The notes under the pieces were generated by a model that was not told the DNA's origin, did not search any database, and saw only the letters and a program-made list of their open reading frames with translations. A program made the position numbers and the translations under genes. This document shows, piece by piece, positions 7,258-11,917 of a stretch of DNA of 11,917 nucleotides. The stretch lies in NCBI GenBank assembly GCA_964625225.1, contig CAZVAR010000120.1, forward strand, positions 1 to 11,917, in the 5' to 3' direction. Origin of the DNA: CAZVAR01 sp964625225 (lineage in GTDB: Bacteria > Pseudomonadota > Alphaproteobacteria > JAJUGE01). Numbering within the stretch: position 1 is the stretch's first letter; every line of letters begins with the position of its first letter.

Positions 7258-7287
7258 TTGCGTCGCTCCCGCGATCTGCTCTACTGT
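7258..7287 (+). promoter_or_regulatory. Candidate promoter giving a near-leaderless tusA-like transcript
   Basis: TTGCGT (7258-7263) and TACTGT (7282-7287) are separated by 18 nt. TACTGT ends 7 nt before the ATG at 7295, so a normal start point would fall on or next to the start codon. This fits the absence of any Shine-Dalgarno sequence ahead of that gene. Both hexamers are imperfect matches. Confidence 0.3.
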
Positions 7288-7294
7288 CCCGGCC

Positions 7295-7570
7295 ATGGGC
7301 GACGAGGCACGCATCCTCCCCGAACCGGCGGCGCGGGCGACGCTCGACGTGCGCGGCCTGCGCTGCCCGCTGCCCGTGCTGCGGGCTCGCAAGGCGATGC
7401 GCGACGTGCCGCCGGGTGGCGTGCTGACCGTGCTCGCGACCGACCCGGCCGCGGCGATCGACTTCCCCTTCTTCTGCCATCAGACCGGCTTCGAGCTGCT
7501 GTCCAGCCGCACCGAAGGCGAGCTGCTTACCTTCGAGATCCGCAAGCCCCCCGAAGCGGGCGGCGGATAG
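7295..7570 (+). CDS. TusA/SirA-family sulfur carrier protein
   Basis: This 91-residue protein has the TusA/SirA fold signature: LDVRGLRCPLPVLRARKAM (about 17-35), in which Cys24 of the CPxP motif carries persulfide sulfur. GGVLTVLATDPAAAIDFPFFCHQTGFELL (about 41-69) matches the second half of the fold. TusA proteins relay sulfur from cysteine desulfurases to acceptors, including tRNA thiolation and molybdopterin maturation. Here it is followed 7 bp later by moeA and then fdhD, so I infer a role in sulfuration of the molybdenum cofactor or formate dehydrogenase. No Shine-Dalgarno sequence is visible before the ATG (see the candidate promoter just upstream). It is not necessarily the orthologue of E. 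coli tusA, so no symbol is given. Confidence 0.88.
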   Translation: MGDEARILPEPAARATLDVRGLRCPLPVLRARKAMRDVPPGGVLTVLATDPAAAIDFPFFCHQTGFELLSSRTEGELLTFEIRKPPEAGGG

Positions 7571-7577
7571 CGGGGCG

Positions 7578-8834
7578 ATGGCGCAGCTCTCGGACGACTG
7601 CTTCGCCTTTGGGGGCGAGCTGATGCGGGCCGAGGAGGCGCTCGCCATCCTCGCCGAACGGGTCGCGCCGGTCGCCGAGGCGGAGACGGTGCCGCTGCAC
7701 GAGGCGCTCGGCCGCGTGCTCGCCAGGGACGTGGTTGCCGACCGCCCGGTCCCGCCCCACGACAACGCCGCCGTGGACGGCTATGCCGTCTTCTTCGACG
7801 ATCTCGACCCGGCCGGCGAGACCCGGCTGCGCCTTGCCGGCCGCGTCGCCGCCGGGCACGTGCTCGACCGGGTGCCGCAGCGGGGCGAGGCCGTCCGCAT
7901 CTTCACCGGCGCGCCGATGCCGCCCGGACCGGACACCGTCTTCATGCAGGAGGACTGCCGCTGCGAGGGCGACACCGTGATCCTGCCGCCCGGGCAGAAG
8001 CGCGGGGCGAACCGACGCCTGACCGGCGAGGACGTCGCCGCCGGCGCGGTGATCCTGCCGCGGGGCCGGCGGTTGCGGCCGCAGGAGATCGGGCTCGCCG
8101 CCTCGGTCGGCGCGACCGGGCTCACGGTTCACCGGCCGCTGCGGGTCGCGATCTTCTCCACCGGCGACGAGCTGTGCGAGCCGGGCGACGCCGCCGCCGC
8201 CGGTCAGGTCTACGACGCGAACCGGCACGTCCTGACCGGGCTGCTCGTGCGCCTCGGCTGCCGCACCGACGATCTCGGCATCCTGCCGGACCGGCGGGAT
8301 GCGATCCGGGATGCGCTCGCCGCCGCGGCCGCCCGCTGCGACGCCATCGTCTCCTCCGGCGGCATGTCCACCGGCGAGGAGGACCATGTCCGCGCCGCCG
8401 TCGAAGAGCTGGGCTCGATCCATTTCTGGCGGCTGGCGATCCGCCCCGGCCGTCCGGTGGCGCTCGGGCAGGTCCGGGGCACGGCGTTCATCGGCCTGCC
8501 GGGCAACCCGGTCGCCATGATGGTCACCTTTCTCCGCTTTGCGCGGCCGGTGCTGCTGCGCCTCGCCGGTGCGACCGAGGTCGAGCCCAGGCTCTATTGC
8601 GTGACCGCCGATTTCGAGACGAAAAAGAAGGTCGGCCGCCGCGAATGGGTGCGGGTGCGTCTCGTCGCCGATCCCGAGCGGGGCCTTCTCGCCCGCAAGT
8701 TCCCGCGCGACGGGGCCGGCATTCTGACCTCGCTGGTGGAGGCGGACGGCCTGATCGAGCTGGCGGAGGAGACGGGCCGCGTCGTCCCCGGCGACCGGGT
8801 GCCGTTCCTGCCCTTCGCCGAAGTGGACGTCTGA
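7578..8834 (+). CDS. moeA: Molybdopterin molybdenumtransferase MoeA
   Basis: This 418-residue protein inserts molybdate into adenylylated molybdopterin, the late step of molybdenum cofactor synthesis, in the cytoplasm. Its length is normal for MoeA. Visible motifs are PPHDNAAVDGYA (59-70, catalytic-type Asp67), FTGAPMPPGPD (109-119), FSTGDEL (193-199), SSGGMSTGEEDH (259-270), FWRLAIRPGRPVA (283-295) and GLPGNPVAMM (306-315). These mark the MogA-like domain and the flanking MoeA domains. The segment GGMSTGEED is slightly unusual against the more common GGVSVG form. The ATG at 7578 follows a GCGGGG-like site and gives the N-terminus MAQLSDDCFAFGG, a form I associate with alphaproteobacterial MoeA; ATG 7623 (MRAEEAL) is an alternative. 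It is part of a compact operon with the tusA-like gene, fdhD and mobA. Confidence 0.94.
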   Translation: MAQLSDDCFAFGGELMRAEEALAILAERVAPVAEAETVPLHEALGRVLARDVVADRPVPPHDNAAVDGYAVFFDDLDPAGETRLRLAGRVAAGHVLDRVPQRGEAVRIFTGAPMPPGPDTVFMQEDCRCEGDTVILPPGQKRGANRRLTGEDVAAGAVILPRGRRLRPQEIGLAASVGATGLTVHRPLRVAIFSTGDELCEPGDAAAAGQVYDANRHVLTGLLVRLGCRTDDLGILPDRRDAIRDALAAAAARCDAIVSSGGMSTGEEDHVRAAVEELGSIHFWRLAIRPGRPVALGQVRGTAFIGLPGNPVAMMVTFLRFARPVLLRLAGATEVEPRLYCVTADFETKKKVGRREWVRVRLVADPERGLLARKFPRDGAGILTSLVEADGLIELAEETGRVVPGDRVPFLPFAEVDV

Positions 8835-8847
8835 AGGGAGGGCGGCG

Positions 8848-9729
8848 ATGGAAACCTATCTCGTCCGGCCGGACCCGGCCGACCCGCGGCTCACCCGTCG
8901 CGTGGCCGGTATCGACCAGGAGGGCCGCCCGGTCGAGACGGCGGTGCCGGTCGAACGGCCGCTGACGCTGTTCCTGAACTCCCAGGAGATCGTGACGATG
9001 ATGACGGTGGGGGACCATCCGGACTGCCTGGCCGTCGGCTATCTTCTGAACCAGGGCATGCTGCGGGCGGATGATGCGATCACCGGCATCGACTATGACG
9101 AGGAGGTCGATGCGATCGTCGTCCGCACCGCCCGGCAGACCGACTACGAAGACCGGCTGCGCCGGCGCATCCTCACCTCCGGCTGTGCCCAGGGCACCGT
9201 GTTCGGCAATCTGATGGATCAGCTCGAGGGGGTCGTGCTCGACCCCGAGGCGGAGCTGCGCACCTCCTGGATCTACGCGCTCTCGAAGCGGATCAACCTG
9301 ACGCCCAGCCTCTATCTGGAGGCGGGCGCGATCCACGGCTGCGTGCTCTGCGAGGCGGACCGGCCGCTGATCTACATGGAGGATGTCGGCCGGCACAATG
9401 CGATCGACAAGATCGCCGGCTATATGCATCTGCACGGCATCTCGCCCGCCGGCAAGCTGTTCTACACGACCGGCCGGCTGACCTCCGAGATGGTCCTCAA
9501 GACCGTGCAGATGCGCATCCCCATCCTGATCAGCCGCTCGGGCTTCACCGCCTGGGGGGTCGAGCTGGCGCGGCAGACCAACCTGACCCTGATCGGCCGC
9601 GCCAAGGGCCGCCGCTTCATCGCCCTGGCGGGCGAGCGGCGCATCCGCTTCGACGCCGACCCGGCGGCGGTCGCCGAGGAGGGGCGGCGGCACCAGCGCA
9701 AGGGCAGCCTGGAGGACGATGCCGCATGA
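8848..9729 (+). CDS. fdhD: Formate dehydrogenase accessory sulfurtransferase FdhD
   Basis: This 293-residue protein transfers sulfur from a cysteine desulfurase to the bis-MGD cofactor before it enters formate dehydrogenase. Family signatures are RPLTLFLNSQEIVTMM (about 37-52), GYLLNQGM (64-71), TSGCAQGTVFG (110-120), EDVGRHNAIDKIAGY (178-192), TTGRLTSEMVLK (207-218) and ISRSGFTAWGVELA (228-241). The sulfur-carrying loop has one cysteine (Cys113) where E. coli FdhD has CxxC: residue 116 is Gly. A second CxxC, Cys165 and Cys168 in HGCVLCEA, occurs just before the EDVGRHN motif. The ATG at 8848 has a strong GAAGGGAGG site, 13 bp after moeA. Its stop overlaps the mobA start. No formate dehydrogenase subunit is in view. 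Confidence 0.94.
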   Translation: METYLVRPDPADPRLTRRVAGIDQEGRPVETAVPVERPLTLFLNSQEIVTMMTVGDHPDCLAVGYLLNQGMLRADDAITGIDYDEEVDAIVVRTARQTDYEDRLRRRILTSGCAQGTVFGNLMDQLEGVVLDPEAELRTSWIYALSKRINLTPSLYLEAGAIHGCVLCEADRPLIYMEDVGRHNAIDKIAGYMHLHGISPAGKLFYTTGRLTSEMVLKTVQMRIPILISRSGFTAWGVELARQTNLTLIGRAKGRRFIALAGERRIRFDADPAAVAEEGRRHQRKGSLEDDAA

Positions 9730-10343
9730 CCGCGCCGCCCGTGCTGGTGCTGCTGGCGGGCGGCCTGTCGCGGCGCATGGGCGGCGGCGACAAGTGCCTG
9801 CAGCCGCTCGGCGGACGGCCGGTGCTCCGCCACGTGATCGAGCGACTGGCCGCGCCGGGCCAGCCGATGGTGCTGAACGCCAACGGCGACCCGGCGCGCT
9901 TCGCCGCCTTCGGCCTGCCGGTCGTCGCCGACACGCTGGAAGGGTTCGCGGGACCGCTGGCCGGGGTGCTGGCCGGGATGCGCTGGGCGGCGGCGAACGC
10001 GCCGGCAGCGGCCGACATCGTCACCGTGCCGACCGATGCGCCTTTCCTGCCGCGCGACCTCCCCGAGCGGCTGGCCGCAGGCCGTGCAGCGGCGGGCGCC
10101 GAGCTGGCCTGCGCCGCCTCGCGCGGCCGGCCGCACCCGGTCGCCGGCCTCTGGCCGGTCCGCCTCGCCGATGCGCTCGAGCGGGCGATGACCGAGGAGG
10201 GGATCCGCAAGGTGGATGCCTGGACCGCCCGCTACCGGCTGGCGGTGGTGGATGTCCCCGACGGACCGGTCGATCCGTTCTTCAACCTCAACCGGCCCGA
10301 AGATTTCGCCGAGGCGGAGCGGCTGTTGGCCGCCTCGGCATAG
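9726..10343 (+). CDS. mobA: Molybdenum cofactor guanylyltransferase MobA
   Basis: This 205-residue protein attaches GMP from GTP to molybdopterin to form the MGD/bis-MGD cofactor used by the DMSO-reductase family, including formate dehydrogenases. The nucleotide-binding signature LLAGGLSRRMGGGDK is at residues 9-23. GFAGPLAGVLAGMRWA (73-88) and VPTDAPFLP (101-109, metal-binding-type Asp104) follow, and the C-terminal FFNLNRPEDF is typical of MobA. The ATG overlaps the fdhD stop as ATGA, with GGAGG 10 nt upstream inside fdhD, so the two are translationally coupled. MobB is not present nearby. Length is normal for the family. Confidence 0.93.
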   Translation: MTAPPVLVLLAGGLSRRMGGGDKCLQPLGGRPVLRHVIERLAAPGQPMVLNANGDPARFAAFGLPVVADTLEGFAGPLAGVLAGMRWAAANAPAAADIVTVPTDAPFLPRDLPERLAAGRAAAGAELACAASRGRPHPVAGLWPVRLADALERAMTEEGIRKVDAWTARYRLAVVDVPDGPVDPFFNLNRPEDFAEAERLLAASA

Positions 10344-10351
10344 GTCGACGT

Positions 10352-10368
10352 CCGGCCGCTCAGGCCGG
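10352..10368. terminator. Hairpin between convergent mobA and dioxygenase genes
   Basis: CCGGCC and GGCCGG form a perfect 6-bp stem with a 5-nt loop (GCTCA). It starts 9 bp after the mobA stop and spans the TGA of the minus-strand dioxygenase gene, in a convergent gap of only 16 bp. There is no T tract, so termination activity is only suggested by position. Confidence 0.3.
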
Positions 10369-11448
10369 CTGCAGCGGCGCGTGCAGCTTGGTGCCCTCGC
10401 AGATGATGCCGCCGCGGTCGCCGATCGTGACGGTGCCGTAGCGCTCGGCATAGACCGGCGGCAGCGGGCGCGCGTTCGGCGCGGCCAGCCAGAGCCGCAG
10501 CAGATGGCGCTTCTTCTCCGGCTCGTCCCAATCCTCGTAGGCGGTACGGTCGTGCAGCAGCGTGTGATTGTGCAGGAACTGCATGTCGCCCGGCCTGAAC
10601 TCCATGTCGAGCCGCAGCTCCGGGTCGTTCGCCAGGCTGTCGAACATATCCAGCGCCTCGCGATCCTCTGGCGTCAGCCGCCGGGCGTCGGGAAAGCGTT
10701 GCGCGGACTCGATATAGCGCCGCGCGTAGATCACCGAGAGAAAGCCTTCGTAATCATTGAAGACGGGGATCTCAAAATAGGGCTTCCGGCCCGGCGGCAC
10801 CTCGCCGCGGCGATCGGTCGCGAAGGGCTGGAACAGCCGCCGCACCAGGTCCGGCCGCCGGGTGGCCATGACATTGTAGATCGTCATCGAGCTGACGATG
10901 GAGGAGAGCCCGCCGCGCTTGGCCGTCTTCAAGCAGAGCAGGGCGACGATGTCGCAGGAATCGGTGTGGAAGGTCTGCCGTTCGGTCGTCTGATAAATCC
11001 GGACATTCGGATCCTTCTCGGCCGAGAGACCGAGATCACGGACATGGCCGAGCACGTGTCCCTTGGCGTTCTGCGAGCGTGCGTTGCCGAACCAGGTGCC
11101 GATGCCCCAGTAGGCGGTCGCGCTCTCGGCGATCGGCCGGCCCTCGACCGGCAGCCCCCGGAGCAGCACGAAACCGCGGCCCCCAATCACCTCGTCGCGC
11201 AGGCGGATCAGCGTCGGCCCGAGCGTCGGCAGATCGAAATCCTCGCGGCGGATCGCGGCGATGTCGAGGCCGCGGGCGCGCACGGCTGCCGTTGCCGCTT
11301 CGATCTCCGCAATCTCCTGCGCCGAGAGGCGATAGATCCATTCGTCGCTGCGCTTCGCCATCTCGGCGCCGACCCATGCGGATCGGCCCTCGACCAGCGG
11401 TCGCGGCGGCGCGAGAGGGCTGGATTCGACGGCGGTTGCGGTGCTCAT
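10360..11448 (-). CDS. TauD/TfdA-family Fe(II)/2-oxoglutarate-dependent dioxygenase
   Basis: This 362-residue protein is a cytoplasmic Fe(II)- and 2-oxoglutarate-dependent oxygenase of the TauD/TfdA (clavaminate-synthase-like) superfamily. The iron-binding triad is visible as HxD in FHTDSCD (His161, Asp163) and the distal histidine in LHNHTLLHDRTAYEDW (His299 favoured, His295 possible). The arginine that binds 2-oxoglutarate is probably in KRHLLRLWL (about 313-321). GFVLLRGLP (92-100) is the usual N-terminal strand motif. The frame is open upstream to 11703, but the ATG at 11448 has a near-perfect AGGAGAAG site (11453-11460) and gives a normal length. The substrate is not evident. A divergent TetR-type gene 299 bp away probably controls it. 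Confidence 0.9.
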   Translation of the reverse strand: MSTATAVESSPLAPPRPLVEGRSAWVGAEMAKRSDEWIYRLSAQEIAEIEAATAAVRARGLDIAAIRREDFDLPTLGPTLIRLRDEVIGGRGFVLLRGLPVEGRPIAESATAYWGIGTWFGNARSQNAKGHVLGHVRDLGLSAEKDPNVRIYQTTERQTFHTDSCDIVALLCLKTAKRGGLSSIVSSMTIYNVMATRRPDLVRRLFQPFATDRRGEVPPGRKPYFEIPVFNDYEGFLSVIYARRYIESAQRFPDARRLTPEDREALDMFDSLANDPELRLDMEFRPGDMQFLHNHTLLHDRTAYEDWDEPEKKRHLLRLWLAAPNARPLPPVYAERYGTVTIGDRGGIICEGTKLHAPLQPA

Positions 11449-11459
11449 GGGACTTCTCC

Positions 11460-11633
11460 TCACCTTCGTCTGCAAGGCCTCAACGGCATGCGATCGCGTG
11501 ACCGGGCCATGTCGGAGCCGCACCTGGCGGTCGGCCCCGACACCGGCTCCGGGCCGATGGTCTCGGCGATCCGGCGCGCGGTCGCGCCGGTCCGGACCAT
11601 GTTTTTGGCGTTTTCTCCCGTTCCTTGGGCCAT
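11460..11633 (-). CDS. Possible small upstream reading frame in the dioxygenase leader
   Basis: A 57-codon frame starts at an ATG at 11633 with GGAAG 8 nt upstream. It ends in TGA at 11460, overlapping the dioxygenase ribosome binding site 12 nt before its ATG. Some 30 consecutive codons in its middle (from GTC at codon 12 on) end in G or C, more than expected by chance even at this GC content. The product, MAQGTGENAKNMVRTGATAR at its start and Arg-rich at its end, matches nothing I recognise. It could be a coupled leader peptide, a gene remnant or coincidence. Low confidence. Confidence 0.22.
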   Translation of the reverse strand: MAQGTGENAKNMVRTGATARRIAETIGPEPVSGPTARCGSDMARSRDRMPLRPCRRR

Positions 11634-11693
11634 CGGCGCGGCTTCCGATCGTTTCGGCTTGCCCCACCGACGGAAGAAGGGATACCAGATGAT

Positions 11694-11731
11694 TAATGGC
11701 CACGCATTAGAAAAGTAATGCACTTGCATTA
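11694..11731. promoter_or_regulatory. Two tandem 16-bp palindromic operators for the TetR-type regulator
   Basis: Site 1 (11694-11709) is TAATGGCCACGCATTA and site 2 (11716-11731) is TAATGCACTTGCATTA. Site 2 is a perfect 7-bp inverted repeat with a 2-bp centre. Site 1 keeps the outer TAATG/CATTA arms. They are separated by GAAAAG, so their centres lie 22 bp apart, about two helical turns. Site 2 ends 16 bp before the regulator ATG, which is the arrangement expected for autoregulation and control of the divergent dioxygenase. This is an AT-rich island in GC-rich surroundings. Confidence 0.65.
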
Positions 11732-11747
11732 GACGGGACGGAAACGG

Positions 11748-11917
11748 ATGCCGAAGGACGCCTCGCCGCCTGCGGACGGTCGACGCGCCGCCAATCGCGG
11801 CACGCGTGAACGCCTGCTCGATGCCGCCGAACGGCTGTTCGCCGAGCGCGGCATCGACGGCGTCTCGCTCGCCCGCATCACGGCGGCGGCGGGCGCCCGC
11901 AACGCCTCGGCGCTGCA
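11748..11917 (+). CDS. TetR-family transcriptional regulator, N-terminus only (cut by window end)
   Basis: Only the first 56 codons are present. After a polar leader, the stretch TRERLLDAAERLFAERGIDG (residues 19-38) followed by VSLARITAAAGARNASAL is the TetR N-terminal helix-turn-helix domain. Helix 1 is the RERLLDAAERLFAERG segment, and the recognition-helix region begins at AGARNASAL. The RNASAL wording is like the RNxSAxHYHF form of one TetR subgroup. The ATG at 11748 follows a purine-rich GGGACGGAAACGG stretch, a weak binding site. The gene is divergent from the dioxygenase and sits directly behind the paired palindromes, so it probably represses itself and the dioxygenase. The ligand-binding domain lies outside the window. 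Confidence 0.88.
   Translation, partial: MPKDASPPADGRRAANRGTRERLLDAAERLFAERGIDGVSLARITAAAGARNASAL

Noticed and set aside
5134..7623. An 829-codon plus-strand open frame
   Set aside because: It crosses three real genes in the wrong frame and reads as Ala/Arg/Pro-rich low-complexity protein. It is open only because stops are rare at this GC content.
8524..9693. A 389-codon minus-strand frame opposite fdhD and the end of moeA
   Set aside because: It is fully antisense to fdhD, which has convincing family motifs, and its own sequence resembles nothing.
11589..11598. Perfect 10-bp palindrome GGTCCGGACC in the dioxygenase leader
   Set aside because: Short GC palindromes are common at this composition, and nothing else marks this one as a binding site.
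11449..11703. N-terminal extension of the dioxygenase from a GTG at 11703
   Set aside because: The extension is Arg-rich and unlike TauD proteins, while the ATG at 11448 has an AGGAGAAG binding site.
1..11917. tRNA, rRNA, CRISPR array, insertion sequence, riboswitch or phage features
   Set aside because: I looked on both strands and saw no cloverleaf, spaced direct repeats, transposase motifs or terminal inverted repeats that I could support.

Overview
This window reads as chromosomal DNA of a very GC-rich (roughly 70 %) alphaproteobacterium. The reasons are the strong G/C bias at third codon positions, the short intergenic gaps, and an alphaproteobacterial-looking MoeA N-terminus. A Rhodospirillales-type host is my guess; the sequence does not prove it. 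I see no rRNA, tRNA, CRISPR array, insertion sequence or phage gene. The first ~94 bases are almost pure G/C with a 16-base G run, which looks like a degraded contig end.

Left part (327-4312): two minus-strand enzyme genes, a cyclic-amidohydrolase (dihydropyrimidinase/hydantoinase/dihydroorotase family) and a PhoD-like metallophosphatase without a signal peptide. A plus-strand HSL-type alpha/beta hydrolase diverges from the phosphatase. The 134-bp divergent gap holds nested inverted repeats.

Middle (4497-5941, minus strand): a tightly coupled pair that I do not recognise. One gene encodes a 72-residue protein with two predicted membrane segments. The other encodes a 407-residue exported protein made of a signal peptide, about eight 15-residue Ala-rich repeats, a proline stretch and a ~200-residue C-terminal domain. 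This is the least explained part of the window.

Right-centre (6104-10343, plus strand): a PQQ-type soluble aldose/glucose dehydrogenase gene is followed, after a 48-bp gap, by a compact run tusA-like / moeA / fdhD / mobA (gaps of 7 bp, 13 bp and a 4-bp ATGA overlap). These four fit one pathway. MoeA inserts Mo into molybdopterin, MobA adds GMP to make the bis-MGD cofactor, and FdhD passes sulfur to that cofactor for formate dehydrogenase. The TusA-like protein is a plausible sulfur carrier. No formate dehydrogenase structural gene lies in the window.

Right end (10360-11917): a minus-strand TauD/TfdA-type Fe(II)/2-oxoglutarate dioxygenase and a divergent, truncated TetR-family regulator gene. 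Just upstream of the regulator lie two 16-bp palindromes of the form TAATG(N6)CATTA, offset by 22 bp (two helical turns). They are good operator candidates. The dioxygenase has a long leader that may contain a small upstream reading frame ending in its ribosome binding site.
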